Source: an uncultured Pelagibacteraceae bacterium
GTDB taxonomy: Bacteria; Pseudomonadota; Alphaproteobacteria; Pelagibacterales; Pelagibacteraceae
DNA length: 64,000 bases
Assembly (NCBI GenBank): GCA_902592325.1
Contig: CACJEC010000001.1
Span: forward strand, 186,001 to 250,000
Reading direction: 5' to 3'
The position numbers were made by a program, and so were the translations under genes. The notes beneath the pieces were generated by a model. That model did no database searches. It worked only from the letters and a program-made list of their open reading frames with translations, and had not been told where the DNA came from. The first letter of the stretch is position 1. Each line of letters starts with the position of its first letter. Shown piece by piece: positions 17,467 through 27,528 of this stretch.

Positions 17467-18802
17467 TCCTAAGAATGTAAAAAAGATATTCATCAAGACG
17501 TTTGGATGTCAAATGAATGAATATGACTCTAATAGGATTTATGACACTGTAAAAAAAATTGGATATGAAAAAACAGACAAATATGAGGATGCAAATTGTT
17601 ATTTATTAAACACTTGTCATATAAGAGATAAAGCTAAAGAAAAAGTTTATCACGAAATTGGAAGAGTAAAAAAAATATTCAGATCAAAATGTAAGCCTCT
17701 AGTTATTGTTGCTGGTTGTGTGGCCCAAGCAGAACATAAAGAGATGTTAAAAAGAGAGCCTTATATTGATTTAGTTCTTGGACCTCAATCTTATCATAAA
17801 ATTAATGATACAATATTAAATCATCAAAATGAAAAAAAGAAAAAAGAGGAAACTGAATTTGATGCAATCGTTAAGTTTGATTATTTAAGTAAGATTAAAA
17901 ATCAAACAAAAAAAATTTCCTCTTTTTTAACTATTCAAGAAGGATGTGATAAATTTTGTCATTTTTGTGTTGTGCCATATACCAGGGGACCAGAGTATTC
18001 AAGACCATTTGACCAAATCTTAGAGGAGGCTAAACATTTAGTTGAAAATGGATCAAGAGAAATCATACTGTTAGGTCAAAATGTTAATGCTTATAATTTT
18101 GATGGATTAAGGTTATCAAATTTAATTTTAGAATTAGAAAAAATCTCAAGTTTAAAACGTATTCGATACATGACATCACATCCTAATGATATGACAGAAG
18201 ATTTGGTTAACACTTACAAAAAATCAAAAAAACTGATGCCTTTAGTTCATTTACCTGTTCAAAGTGGTTCCGATAAGGTTTTAGAATTAATGAATAGAAA
18301 ACATACAATAAAAAAATATTTAGAAATTTTTAATAAATTAAAAAAAATTAATCCAGAAATTGAGTTCTCAAGTGATTTTATAATTGCATATCCAGGTGAA
18401 GATGAAAATGATTTTAAAGATACATTAAAATTGATAGATGAGGTAAAGTTTGTCAGTTCATTCTCATTTATTTATAGTCCAAGGCCTGGCACCGTAGCCT
18501 CTAAATTGCCTACCATGAATAGTAAAAAATCTCTAGAGAGACTAGAGGTTATTCAGAAAAAATTGTTTGATAATCAAATAAAGGTTAATAAATCATTTGA
18601 AAATAAAATTATTAATGTTTTAGTTGAAAACCGAATGGAAGACAAATCTAAATTATTTGGAAGATCTGAATACATGACATCGGTTTTATTTAGTGGTAGC
18701 GATGATTTAATTGGAAAAATTGTGCAAATTAAAATACAAAATAGCAACCAAAACACATTATTTGGAAAAGTTGTAAATCAATCAAATATAAAGGTAGCTT
18801 AA
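17441..18802 (+). CDS. miaB: tRNA-2-methylthio-N6-dimethylallyladenosine synthase
   Basis: Radical-SAM methylthiotransferase for A37 of tRNAs reading UNN codons. About 453 residues. N-terminal cluster cysteines in FGCQMNEYDS, LNTCHIRDKA and VAGCVAQAE; radical-SAM CxxxCxxC in GCDKFCHFC near residue 165; C-terminal TRAM domain. Three in-frame ATG codons (17441, 17444, 17447) could start it, all inside the preceding oxygenase gene. Confidence 0.96.
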   Translation: MMMLQNLDNPKNVKKIFIKTFGCQMNEYDSNRIYDTVKKIGYEKTDKYEDANCYLLNTCHIRDKAKEKVYHEIGRVKKIFRSKCKPLVIVAGCVAQAEHKEMLKREPYIDLVLGPQSYHKINDTILNHQNEKKKKEETEFDAIVKFDYLSKIKNQTKKISSFLTIQEGCDKFCHFCVVPYTRGPEYSRPFDQILEEAKHLVENGSREIILLGQNVNAYNFDGLRLSNLILELEKISSLKRIRYMTSHPNDMTEDLVNTYKKSKKLMPLVHLPVQSGSDKVLELMNRKHTIKKYLEIFNKLKKINPEIEFSSDFIIAYPGEDENDFKDTLKLIDEVKFVSSFSFIYSPRPGTVASKLPTMNSKKSLERLEVIQKKLFDNQIKVNKSFENKIINVLVENRMEDKSKLFGRSEYMTSVLFSGSDDLIGKIVQIKIQNSNQNTLFGKVVNQSNIKVA

Positions 18803-18804
18803 AC

Positions 18805-19803
18805 TTGAGCATTAAACCAAAAAAAAATTTTGATACCAATTTAAAATTTGTTTATTCTGATAATAATACCTTGAGTGTAATTTTTCACAACAATGATTTA
18901 CTTATGGGTGTTGTTGGGGAATTTAATAAAAATTTAAAGGAACTAGAAAAAATTACAAAATCAAATTTATATTCAAGGGGCAATTCTATTTTGATTAAAT
19001 CGACACCTCAGAAAAATGAAGAAATTAAAAATGCAATACAATTTTTAGCAAACCAATTTATTAATAATGGAAATATTGAAAATAAAGACATATTATCTTC
19101 AATTGATAAATTTATGATTAATGAAAAAGTTAAAAATCCAAACATTACAGATATTATTAAAACACCAAAAAAATCAATTATCCCAAGATCAGAAAAACAA
19201 AAAAAATATGTAAGAGCATTAAGACAGAGTGATGTGGTTATTTCAACGGGACCCGCAGGTACAGGAAAAACATTTTTGGCTGTAGCAGTGGGCCTAACAA
19301 TGTTACTTGAAAAAAAAATTGAAAGAATAATTTTATCTAGACCAGCAGTAGAAGCTGGAGAAAGGTTAGGTTTTTTGCCGGGAGATATGAAAGAGAAAGT
19401 GGATCCCTATTTAAGACCTTTGTATGATTCTTTGTATGATTTGTTTCATTTTGAAAAAATTCAAAGAATGATTGAAATTGGAGATATAGAGATTGCACCA
19501 TTAGCATTTATTAGAGGAAGAACTTTAAAAAATTCATTTGCAATTTTAGATGAAGCTCAAAATGCTACTGATACACAAATAAAAATGTTTCTAACAAGAA
19601 TTGGTGAAAACTCTAAGATCGTGGTTAATGGAGACCCATCTCAAATAGATCTTCCAAATAAAAACATGTCTGGTTTAGATAGGTCTAAAAAACTTTTATC
19701 TCATTTAGATGAAATATCTGTTGTTGATTTTGATCATTTAGATGTTGTTAGGCATCCTCTAGTATCAAAGATTGTTAAAGCATATAGCAATCAGAATGAT
19801 TAA
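18805..19803 (+). CDS. phoH: PhoH-like ATPase
   Basis: 332 residues from a TTG start two bases after the miaB stop; no ATG is available that keeps the N-terminal domain. Walker A is STGPAGTGKTFLA near residue 145, Walker B is FAILDEAQNAT near 245, followed by VNGDPSQIDLP. PhoH/YbeZ is an NTPase linked to YbeY and ribosome/RNA metabolism, and ybeY is indeed the next gene, with an 8-base overlap. Confidence 0.93.
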   Translation: MSIKPKKNFDTNLKFVYSDNNTLSVIFHNNDLLMGVVGEFNKNLKELEKITKSNLYSRGNSILIKSTPQKNEEIKNAIQFLANQFINNGNIENKDILSSIDKFMINEKVKNPNITDIIKTPKKSIIPRSEKQKKYVRALRQSDVVISTGPAGTGKTFLAVAVGLTMLLEKKIERIILSRPAVEAGERLGFLPGDMKEKVDPYLRPLYDSLYDLFHFEKIQRMIEIGDIEIAPLAFIRGRTLKNSFAILDEAQNATDTQIKMFLTRIGENSKIVVNGDPSQIDLPNKNMSGLDRSKKLLSHLDEISVVDFDHLDVVRHPLVSKIVKAYSNQND

Positions 19804-20257
19804 TGTAGAAGTTTTATCAGATGAGAAAAACTGGTCTGTTAAAATAAAAAAAAAAGAATTTTTTTTTAATCAAATCTGTAAATCATTCCCAAAAAAATAT
19901 CAGTTTAAAGATAAAAAAATATTTTTCACGTTATTTTTATCAAATAACCAGAGCATTAAGAAGTTAAATAAAAAATTTAGAAATAAAAATAAACCAACAG
20001 ATATACTCTCATTTCCATTCCAAAAAAAAATCAAATTAAAAAAAGAATTATATTTAGGTGATATAATAATTAGTTTCAATTATATGAATAAACCAAAAAA
20101 TTTAGAAATAAATTTATTTAAAGATAAAGTTATTAAGACATTTATTCATGGATTTTTACATTTATTAAGTTTTGATCATATTAAATTAAAAGATTATAAT
20201 ATTATGTTTAGAGAAGAACAGAAAATTTATAGGTCAGTTATAAAAAATTTAAATTAA
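19796..20257 (+). CDS. ybeY: Endoribonuclease YbeY (rRNA maturation)
   Basis: 153 residues from the ATG at 19796. An upstream TTG at 19772 is in frame but would only add residues not seen in the family. Zinc site FIHGFLHLLSFDH (HxxxHxxxxxH) near residue 115 is intact, and NKPTDILSFPF near 67 is the conserved central motif. Needed for 16S rRNA 3'-end processing and ribosome quality control. corC/ybeX, which often follows, is absent; lnt starts two bases after the stop. Confidence 0.94.
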   Translation: MINVEVLSDEKNWSVKIKKKEFFFNQICKSFPKKYQFKDKKIFFTLFLSNNQSIKKLNKKFRNKNKPTDILSFPFQKKIKLKKELYLGDIIISFNYMNKPKNLEINLFKDKVIKTFIHGFLHLLSFDHIKLKDYNIMFREEQKIYRSVIKNLN

Positions 20258-20258
20258 A

Positions 20259-21797
20259 TTGAAAAAAAAATTTTATCTTGAATCATTTCTTTTAATTATT
20301 TTGGGTGCCTTATCATCTTTAAGTTTACCACCATATAATTTTTTTTTTATTAATTTTATAACTTTTAGTTCTTACTTTATTATTTTATTTAAAAAAAAAA
20401 AAATAATAAATAAAAATAAATCTTTTTTATATGGTTGGTTTTTTGGATTTGGATATTTTTTAACTAATTTATATTGGATTACTATTTCATTATCATTTGA
20501 TGAAAACTTTGAATTTTTAATTCCCTTTGCTTTAGTATTAATTCCGGCGTTTCTAGCTACATTTTATGGTTTAATTACATATATTTTTTTCAAAATTAGT
20601 ATTGAGAAACCATTAAGTAATTTGTTTTTATTTGTACTTTTATTTGGTGTTGTAGAATTTTTAAGAGGAACACTTTTAACAGGCTTTCCTTGGAATTTAA
20701 TTGTATACAGTTTTTCTAACATTCTTGAATTTATTCAAGTAACATCTTTAATAGGCACATACGCTCTTAATATTTTATGTATAACTTTTTTTACAATTCC
20801 AGCTATTTTTGTTTTAAGAGAAAATAAAAAAGAAACTTTCGCAACTATTATCTTTTTATTATTGCCTATAGTATTTTTCATTATAGGATCTTTTAAAATT
20901 CAATCATTTAAATCTTTAAAAGCAATTGAAAACAATCATGTAATACGAGCGGTAGGTTCAAATATCAATTTAGATAGATTTTATGGTGATAATATTGACA
21001 CTAGAAAGGTAATTGATGAATTAATTGATCTTAGCGATCCTGATTTAGATGTAAAAACTCTTTTTTTATGGCCTGAGGGAATAATTCCAAATATTAATCA
21101 AAATGAGCTTAAACAATTTAAATTTTTATTTGAAAAAAACTTTAATGAGAATCATTTATTAGCTATCGGTATTAATAGTTTTAGAAATTTTAACAATGAG
21201 GATAAATTTTATAATTCTTTTTCTATATTTGATCACGAGCTTACATTAGTTGATACTTATGATAAAATAAAATTAGTCCCCTTTGGCGAATTTTTACCTT
21301 TTGAGAAAATATTGAGAAAAATTGGTTTGAAATCTTTAACTAATAATTATCAATCATTTAGTAGTGGAAAAAATAGAAATATAATTTCAATAAAAAGGAA
21401 TGATTTCGATGTAAAAATTTTACCACTTATTTGTTATGAAATAATTTACTCGGGTAAAATTTTTGAGGACTTTAATTTTGATTATATAATTAATATTTCA
21501 GAGGATGGTTGGTTTGGTGATTCTATAGGACCTCACCAACATTTTGTACATAGTATTTTTAGAGCTCTTGAAAGTGGCAAATACTTGATTAGATCAGCTA
21601 ACAATGGAATTACTGCAATAATTAATCCCATTGGTCTTGTTGAAAAAAAAATTTCATTTGGTAACTCAGGTTATATAGATTTTTCTGAAAAAAAAGTTTT
21701 AAAACCTACATTGTTCTCTCAACATGGGAATAAAATGTTTTTAATAATAATTTTGTTGTATATTTTTTTGATATTTTCATTTAATAGAATTTCATAA
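20259..21797 (+). CDS. lnt: Apolipoprotein N-acyltransferase
   Basis: Inner-membrane enzyme for the third step of lipoprotein maturation, relevant to the BON and LptM-like lipoproteins in this window. 512 residues from a TTG start. About six to seven membrane helices occupy 1-215, then a nitrilase-like periplasmic domain carries the triad: Glu in LWPEGI, Lys in [16 protein letters not shown] and Cys in [10 protein letters not shown]. One C-terminal helix follows. The stop overlaps the metK start (TAATG). Confidence 0.95.
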   Translation: MKKKFYLESFLLIILGALSSLSLPPYNFFFINFITFSSYFIILFKKKKIINKNKSFLYGWFFGFGYFLTNLYWITISLSFDENFEFLIPFALVLIPAFLATFYGLITYIFFKISIEKPLSNLFLFVLLFGVVEFLRGTLLTGFPWNLIVYSFSNILEFIQVTSLIGTYALNILCITFFTIPAIFVLRENKKETFATIIFLLLPIVFFIIGSFKIQSFKSLKAIENNHVIRAVGSNINLDRFYGDNIDTRKVIDELIDLSDPDLDVKTLFLWPEGIIPNINQNELKQFKFLFEKNFNENHLLAIGINSFRNFNNEDKFYNSFSIFDHELTLVDTYDKIKLVPFGEFLPFEKILRKIGLKSLTNNYQSFSSGKNRNIISIKRNDFDVKILPLICYEIIYSGKIFEDFNFDYIINISEDGWFGDSIGPHQHFVHSIFRALESGKYLIRSANNGITAIINPIGLVEKKISFGNSGYIDFSEKKVLKPTLFSQHGNKMFLIIILLYIFLIFSFNRIS

Positions 21798-22966
21798 TGA
21801 GCAATTTAAAAAACTATCTTTTTACAAGTGAATCAGTTTCAGAGGGACATCCTGATAAAGTATCAGATAGAATTTCTGATATGGTTGTAGATAGTTATTT
21901 ATCTAATGATCCATTTTCACGTGTTGCTTGTGAAACATTAACAACTACAAATAAAGTTGTTCTAGCTGGTGAAGTAAGAGGTCCAGAAATTAAAAAAGAT
22001 GATTTAATACAAAAAGTTAGGGAATGTATTAAAGATATTGGATATGATCAGAAAGGTTTTACATGGAGAGAAGCAACTAAAATAGAAAGTCACTTACACT
22101 CTCAATCTGCTGATATAGCAATAGGTGTAGACTCTTCAGGAAATAAAGATGAAGGTGCTGGTGATCAAGGAATTATGTTTGGATACGCATGTGATGAAAC
22201 AGAGGCATTAATGCCAGCTCCAATTTACTATTCACATAAAATTCTAAGGTCAATGGCTAAAGATCGTAAATTAGGTAAGTTGAAACATATTGAGCCAGAC
22301 TCTAAAAGTCAGGTAACCTTTGAATATGAAAATGGAAAACCAAAAAAAGTAAAATCAGTAGTTATTTCATCACAACACTCCGCTGATGTAGATCAAGCTA
22401 AAGTAAGAGAACTTTTAAGACCTTATATGGTAAATTCAATTCCTGAAATTTTTTTAGAGGAATTTAATGAAGAGGAATTTTACGTAAATCCGACAGGAAA
22501 CTTTGTTATTGGTGGACCTGATGGTGATTGTGGGTTAACAGGAAGAAAAATTATAGTAGATACATATGGTGGAGCTGCACCTCATGGAGGAGGAGCATTT
22601 TCTGGAAAAGATCCAACTAAAGTAGATAGATCTGCTGCTTATGCTTCAAGATATATCGCAAAAAATGTTGTTGCATCAAAAATTGCTGATAAATGTTTAA
22701 TTCAACTTGCTTATGCAATTGGTGTTTCAAAACCACTTTCAATTTATGTTGATCTATTTGACAACGATATGGAAAAAAATAAATTTGTTGAAGAAAAAAT
22801 AAAAAATAATTTTGATTTAAGTCCGAGGGGAATTAGAGAGATGTTAAATCTCAATAAACCAATTTACGAAAAAACTGCAGCATACGGCCATTTTGGAAGA
22901 ACGCCTGAAAGTAATGGTGCATTTTCATGGGAAAAGACTGATAAAACTAGTGTTTTTTTAAAATAG
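21797..22966 (+). CDS. metK: S-adenosylmethionine synthetase
   Basis: Makes SAM from methionine and ATP. 389 residues, full length. Signatures: [15 protein letters not shown] near the start, [12 protein letters not shown] near residue 115 and [19 protein letters not shown] near 260. Last gene of the tsaB-to-metK run; the trmB and rimP genes that often follow are absent and the nusA promoter region comes next. Confidence 0.98.
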   Translation: MSNLKNYLFTSESVSEGHPDKVSDRISDMVVDSYLSNDPFSRVACETLTTTNKVVLAGEVRGPEIKKDDLIQKVRECIKDIGYDQKGFTWREATKIESHLHSQSADIAIGVDSSGNKDEGAGDQGIMFGYACDETEALMPAPIYYSHKILRSMAKDRKLGKLKHIEPDSKSQVTFEYENGKPKKVKSVVISSQHSADVDQAKVRELLRPYMVNSIPEIFLEEFNEEEFYVNPTGNFVIGGPDGDCGLTGRKIIVDTYGGAAPHGGGAFSGKDPTKVDRSAAYASRYIAKNVVASKIADKCLIQLAYAIGVSKPLSIYVDLFDNDMEKNKFVEEKIKNNFDLSPRGIREMLNLNKPIYEKTAAYGHFGRTPESNGAFSWEKTDKTSVFLK

Positions 22967-22972
22967 TTTTTA

Positions 22973-23000
22973 TTGAATTAAAAAAAAACTTTAATATATT
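22973..23000 (+). promoter_or_regulatory. Candidate sigma-70 promoter for the nusA operon
   Basis: TTGAAT (22973-22978), 16 bases, TATATT (22995-23000) in the 97-base gap between metK and nusA. It would give a leader of about 55 bases that contains the hairpin at 23023-23044. AT-rich background makes chance matches common, so position is the main support. Confidence 0.5.
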
Positions 23001-23022
23001 GCTTAAACATTGTTGAATTTAC

Positions 23023-23049
23023 AAAATGGGCTATGGCCCATTTTTTTTT
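23023..23049 (+). terminator. Terminator-like hairpin abutting the nusA ribosome-binding site
   Basis: A nine-base-pair stem (AAAATGGGC, loop TATG, GCCCATTTT) is followed by more T residues up to 23049, then directly by GGAG and, 10 bases later, the nusA ATG. It looks like an intrinsic terminator for metK, or an attenuator in the nusA leader if the promoter at 22973 is used. Confidence 0.75.
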
Positions 23050-23063
23050 GGAGATAACAAAAA

Positions 23064-24617
23064 ATGCTAAACAAAAGAGCTGATAAACTGGAATTGTTAA
23101 GAATAGCTGAAGCTGTGGCTTTAGAAAAGTCTATTGATAAAGAATTAATTATTAGTTCTATGGAAACTGGTATAGCAAAAGCTGCAAAATCAAAATTTGG
23201 TCAAGATAATGAAATTAAAGTTTTAATAAACCGTGAAAATGGTGATATTGAGCTTTTTAGAAAATTGATAATCTCTGAAAATCCTGAGAATGCAAATATA
23301 GAGATTAAACTTGAAGATGCAATATCACTGAATGAAATTAACAAAGATAAAAAAGTTGGAGATGAGGTTTTACAACCACTTCCATCTTTTGATTTTGGAA
23401 GAATAGCAGCCCAGACAGCAAAACAAGTAATTAATTCTAATGTAAGAGAAGCAGAAAGAGATCGACAATTTAATGATTTTATAGACAAAAAAGATACAAT
23501 TCTTAGTGGTATTGTTAAAAGATTAGAATTTGGAAACGTAATTGTAGATCTTGGAAGAACAGAAGCAATTATTCAAAAAAATGAAATGATACCAAGAGAA
23601 AATATTAAAGCAGGTGATAGAGTTAAAGCTTATTGTTATGATGTAAGGAGAGAAACAAGAGGTCAACAAATTTTTTTATCTAGAGCGCACCCCAAATTTA
23701 TGGAAAAACTATTTGTTCAAGAAGTTCCAGAAATTTACGATGGTTTAATTGAAATTAAATCTTCATCAAGAGATCCAGGAAGTAGAGCCAAAATTTGTGT
23801 TAAAGCTGTAGATACATCCTTGGATCCTGTTGGAGCATGTGTTGGTATGAGAGGTTCGAGAGTTCAGGCAGTAGTGAATGAACTTCAAGGTGAAAAAATT
23901 GATATAGTTAATTGGTCAGAAGACCCAGCTATATTAGTCTCTAATGCATTATCGCCCGCTGAAGTACAAAGAGTCAATGTTGATTTGGAGAGAAAGAAAT
24001 TAGATGTAATTTTAACAGAGGAAAATTTAAGTAAAGCGATTGGTCGAAGAGGTCAAAATGTTCGTTTGGCTACAAAACTTTTAAATTATGAAATAAACAT
24101 TATGACAGATCAAGAAGATTCAGAAAGAAGGCAACAAGAGTTTAAAGAAAAAACTGAAAATTTTGTCAAAAATCTAGAATTAGATGAAACCTTAGGACAA
24201 TTATTAGTAGCAGAAGGATTTTCAACAATTGATGATATTAAAGATAGCAATGTGGCAGACTTAGTTAAGATTGAAGGTATTGAGGAAGATACAGCAAAAG
24301 CATTAATTGATAGAGCAAAAGAATTTTATGAAAAAGATCAGGAAGATATTTCCCAAAGAATAAAAGACCTTGGTCTTGAAGAAAAATTAATTAATTTAAA
24401 AGGTTTGACACCAGGAATGTTGGTTACATTAGGTGAACAAAAAATTTTAACCTTAGAGGATTTTGCAGATTTAGCTTCAGATGAGCTCACTGGTGATTAT
24501 GATGTGATTAAAGGAGAAAGGGTTAAAATTCATGGGTATTTAGAAGAATTCGCTTTATCAAAAGAGGAAGCAGATGACTTGATAATGTCTGCAAGAAACA
24601 TTGTTTATAAAGATTGA
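23064..24617 (+). CDS. nusA: Transcription termination/antitermination factor NusA
   Basis: RNA-polymerase-binding elongation factor. 517 residues. Order: N-terminal RNAP-binding domain (about 1-130), S1 domain (DTILSGIVKRLEFGNVIVD near 147), KH domains with GACVGMRGSRVQAV near 260 and KAIGRRGQNVRLA near 325, then two C-terminal helix-hairpin-helix acidic repeats. A GGAG ribosome-binding site sits right after the hairpin T-tract. rimP, normally the preceding gene, is missing from this locus. Confidence 0.97.
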   Translation: MLNKRADKLELLRIAEAVALEKSIDKELIISSMETGIAKAAKSKFGQDNEIKVLINRENGDIELFRKLIISENPENANIEIKLEDAISLNEINKDKKVGDEVLQPLPSFDFGRIAAQTAKQVINSNVREAERDRQFNDFIDKKDTILSGIVKRLEFGNVIVDLGRTEAIIQKNEMIPRENIKAGDRVKAYCYDVRRETRGQQIFLSRAHPKFMEKLFVQEVPEIYDGLIEIKSSSRDPGSRAKICVKAVDTSLDPVGACVGMRGSRVQAVVNELQGEKIDIVNWSEDPAILVSNALSPAEVQRVNVDLERKKLDVILTEENLSKAIGRRGQNVRLATKLLNYEINIMTDQEDSERRQQEFKEKTENFVKNLELDETLGQLLVAEGFSTIDDIKDSNVADLVKIEGIEEDTAKALIDRAKEFYEKDQEDISQRIKDLGLEEKLINLKGLTPGMLVTLGEQKILTLEDFADLASDELTGDYDVIKGERVKIHGYLEEFALSKEEADDLIMSARNIVYKD

Positions 24618-24627
24618 GTAATGAGGT

Positions 24628-26847
24628 ATGGAAAACAAAAAAACAAAATTAACAATTTCTGGCACAGCCAAAAAATCGATCAAAAATATTGAGATTGCTA
24701 AGACTCAAGGAAAAAATTCAGTTGTAATAGAAAAATCAAAAAGTAACTTTTTTAAAAAAGGAAGTTCTTTTAAATCTTTTGGGTCAGCCAAAAGATCTAA
24801 ACCCTCATTTCCATCAAGTCGAGGAGCGCCTCCAAAGCCCCCATTTGGAGCAAAAACACCTCCTATAACAAGCGATTTTGAGAGAAGAAAGCTTGCTGAA
24901 CAAAGAGCTACAAAAAGACTTAAGGGAGATAGCGAAGGTAAAAAACTTAAATTAGGAACAAAAAAAAGAGAAGCTAAATTAACAGTCTCAAGAGCATTAA
25001 GTGATGAAATTGAAGCTAGAGAAAGAAGTTTAGCTTCAGTCAGAAGGGCGAGGGAAAAAGAACAAAAAAATTTAAATAAAGAGGAAAATAAAGAAAATTT
25101 AAAACCAATTAAAAGGGAAATAAACATTCCAGAGGCTATTACAGTTAGAGAGCTTGCAAATAGAATGGCAGAACAATCCAGCAATGTAATTAAATATCTT
25201 TTTGGAATGGGTGTAACGGTTACAATTAACCAAACTTTGGCAGCAGACACAGCAGAGTTTTTAGTAAAAGAATTTGGGCATATTCCTATTCGCGAGGAAA
25301 AAGCCGAAGAAATAATTAAAAAAATAAAAGCGACAAGAGTAGAAAATTTAAAAAATAGACCTCCGATAGTGACTGTTATGGGTCACGTTGATCATGGAAA
25401 AACATCTGTGCTTGATGTTTTAAGAAGTGCTAATGTTGTTTCAGGAGAATTTGGTGGAATTACTCAACATATCGGAGCTTATCAAATTGAAAGTCAATCG
25501 AATAAATTAACATTTATTGATACACCTGGCCATGCTGCTTTTACTGAAATGAGAGCAAGAGGATCAAGGTTAACTGATATTGTAGTTTTGGTAGTTGCAG
25601 CTGATGATGGAGTCAAACCCCAAACCATTGAGTCAATTAAACATGCAAAAGCTGCAAATGTTCCAATTGTGGTTGCAATTAATAAATGTGATCTTCCCGA
25701 AGCAGATCCTCAAAAAATTAAAAATCAATTACTTGAGTATGAATTAATTGCTGAAGATTTATCAGGAGATACTTTGATGGTTGAAATATCTGCTAAAACA
25801 AAACTAAACTTAGATAAACTAGTTGAAGCAATAACACTTCAAGCTGAGATTTTGGATTTAAAGACTGACTTTGAGTCAAAAGCGACAGGAGTTGTTTTGG
25901 AGTCCAAGATTGATGTTGGAAGAGGACCAGTTGCAACAATTATTATAACAACTGGAACTCTTAAAAAAGGTGATTTTTTTGTAAGTGGATTAAAATGGGG
26001 AAAGGTAAGAGCAATTATTAATGATAAAGGAAAAAATGTTAATGAAGCTTTACCATCAACTCCAATAGAAATTTTAGGTATTAATGGCGCTGCAAAAGCC
26101 GGAGATGATTTTATTGTTCTAGAAAATGAAAAAGAAGCTAAAACACTAAGTGAAAATAGAGCTCAAGAAGCTAAAGATGGAAAAAATCCTTTATCATTTG
26201 CAACTCAAGAATCTGCTTTCTCTGATAATTCAACTAAAGAATTAAATTTGATAATCAAATCAGATGTACATGGATCGTCAGAGGCAATTAAAAATGCAAT
26301 TAGTCAAATTAAACACGAAGAAGTAAAACCAAAAATTATTTTATCAGACATTGGTATGGTTACTGAAACTGATGTAACTTTAGCCAAAGCTTCAAAAGCT
26401 GTTTTAATAGCTTTTAATGTAAAACCAAGTAAGGAAGCAAAAAAACTTGCTGAAAACGAAAATATAAAGATTTCATCTTATAATATTATCTATGAGGTTT
26501 TAGATTATATTAAACAAAGAATGTCCGGGTTACTTACTCCAGATGTTCAAGAAACAATTTCAGGAACTGCTCAAATTTTAGAAATCTTCAAAGTTTCTGG
26601 TGCTGGAAAAGTTGCTGGATGTAAAATCATAGAGGGAGAAATTAATAGCACTTCAGATGTAAGATTAATAAGAGATGGAGCTATCATTTTTACAGGTAAA
26701 GTTGGTTCTTTATTTCGAGAAAAGAACCAAGTGAAGCAGGTAAATAATGGCCAGGAATGTGGAATTACGATAAAAGATTATATGGATTTTCAAAAAGAGG
26801 ACACAATAGAGGCGTTTAATGTTATTTCAAAAGAGAGAACTATATAA
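24628..26847 (+). CDS. infB: Translation initiation factor IF-2
   Basis: GTPase that places fMet-tRNA on the 30S subunit. 739 residues; shorter than E. coli (890) because the Lys/Ser-rich N-terminal part is reduced. IF-2 N-domain at about 168-220 ([21 protein letters not shown] split here after [15 protein letters not shown]), G1 [15 protein letters not shown]3 [16 protein letters not shown]4 NKCD, then the beta-barrel and C-terminal fMet-tRNA-binding domains. Ten bases after nusA; overlaps rbfA by one base. Confidence 0.97.
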   Translation: MENKKTKLTISGTAKKSIKNIEIAKTQGKNSVVIEKSKSNFFKKGSSFKSFGSAKRSKPSFPSSRGAPPKPPFGAKTPPITSDFERRKLAEQRATKRLKGDSEGKKLKLGTKKREAKLTVSRALSDEIEARERSLASVRRAREKEQKNLNKEENKENLKPIKREINIPEAITVRELANRMAEQSSNVIKYLFGMGVTVTINQTLAADTAEFLVKEFGHIPIREEKAEEIIKKIKATRVENLKNRPPIVTVMGHVDHGKTSVLDVLRSANVVSGEFGGITQHIGAYQIESQSNKLTFIDTPGHAAFTEMRARGSRLTDIVVLVVAADDGVKPQTIESIKHAKAANVPIVVAINKCDLPEADPQKIKNQLLEYELIAEDLSGDTLMVEISAKTKLNLDKLVEAITLQAEILDLKTDFESKATGVVLESKIDVGRGPVATIIITTGTLKKGDFFVSGLKWGKVRAIINDKGKNVNEALPSTPIEILGINGAAKAGDDFIVLENEKEAKTLSENRAQEAKDGKNPLSFATQESAFSDNSTKELNLIIKSDVHGSSEAIKNAISQIKHEEVKPKIILSDIGMVTETDVTLAKASKAVLIAFNVKPSKEAKKLAENENIKISSYNIIYEVLDYIKQRMSGLLTPDVQETISGTAQILEIFKVSGAGKVAGCKIIEGEINSTSDVRLIRDGAIIFTGKVGSLFREKNQVKQVNNGQECGITIKDYMDFQKEDTIEAFNVISKERTI

Positions 26848-27215
26848 TGGCTGATAGAATAGGAAAACCGATTTCACAGAGACAATTAAGGGTTGGAGAA
26901 ATGATTAAGCAATCTTTAAGTATGATTTTCATAAAAAATGAAGCAAAAGTTCCAAATTTAGAAACTAACATGATTACTGTTACTGAGGTGAGAATGAGTC
27001 AAGATTTAAAAATTGCTAAAGCTTATGTAATGCCGCTAGGTGGAAAGAACGCTGATGAAGTAATTTATCAACTTAAAGAGTATTCATTTTTAATAAGAAA
27101 AATTTTATCAAAAAAGGTATTTATGAAATTTTTACCAAAGTTATTATTTAGAAAAGATGAGTCTTTTGAGTATGCAGAAAAAATTGAAAATTTAATAAAA
27201 CAAACAAACAAATGA
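26847..27215 (+). CDS. rbfA: Ribosome-binding factor A
   Basis: 30S maturation factor with a single KH-like fold. 122 residues. ISQRQLRVGEMIKQSLS near the N-terminus, TVTEVRMSQDLKIAKAYV in the middle and LPKLLFRKDESFEYAEKIE near the end follow the family pattern (RV..Q..., V..V..S.DL..A..YV, P.L.F..D). TAATG overlap with infB. truB, usually next, is absent: rpsO follows after 12 bases. Confidence 0.93.
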   Translation: MADRIGKPISQRQLRVGEMIKQSLSMIFIKNEAKVPNLETNMITVTEVRMSQDLKIAKAYVMPLGGKNADEVIYQLKEYSFLIRKILSKKVFMKFLPKLLFRKDESFEYAEKIENLIKQTNK

Positions 27216-27227
27216 GGAAAAGAAAGT

Positions 27228-27476
27228 ATGAATAGTAGAATAAAAGAATTGGCAATCCATGATAAAGATACTGGATCTTCAGAGATTCAAATAGGATTGT
27301 TAACCGAAAAGATTGAAACTCTCTCAAAACATATTAAGCAGTTTAAAAAAGATAAACATTCTTCAGTTGGATTGTTGAGAGCAGTAAATAGACGAAAGAA
27401 ATTGTTAGAATACTTAAAGAAAAATAAAATGGATTCTTACAAAAATGTGCTGTCGAAATTGAATTTAAGAAAATAG
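27228..27476 (+). CDS. rpsO: 30S ribosomal protein S15
   Basis: Primary 16S-binding protein. 82 residues, a few shorter than the usual 88-89 because the N-terminus is trimmed. DTGSSEIQIGLLTEKIETL and the C-terminal HSSVGLLRAVNRRKKLLEYL carry the four-helix RNA-binding features. In many bacteria S15 represses its own translation and shares a transcript with pnp, as the arrangement here suggests. Confidence 0.97.
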   Translation: MNSRIKELAIHDKDTGSSEIQIGLLTEKIETLSKHIKQFKKDKHSSVGLLRAVNRRKKLLEYLKKNKMDSYKNVLSKLNLRK

Positions 27477-27528
27477 AAATCAAGATAGATAAAATGGAAC
27501 GAAACGAACGAAAAGAAATGGAAACGAA

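Noticed and set aside
24705..25250. Long (181-codon) antisense frame within infB
   Set aside because: Antisense shadow of the Lys/Ser-rich IF-2 N-terminus; Leu/Ser-rich composition is the expected mirror.
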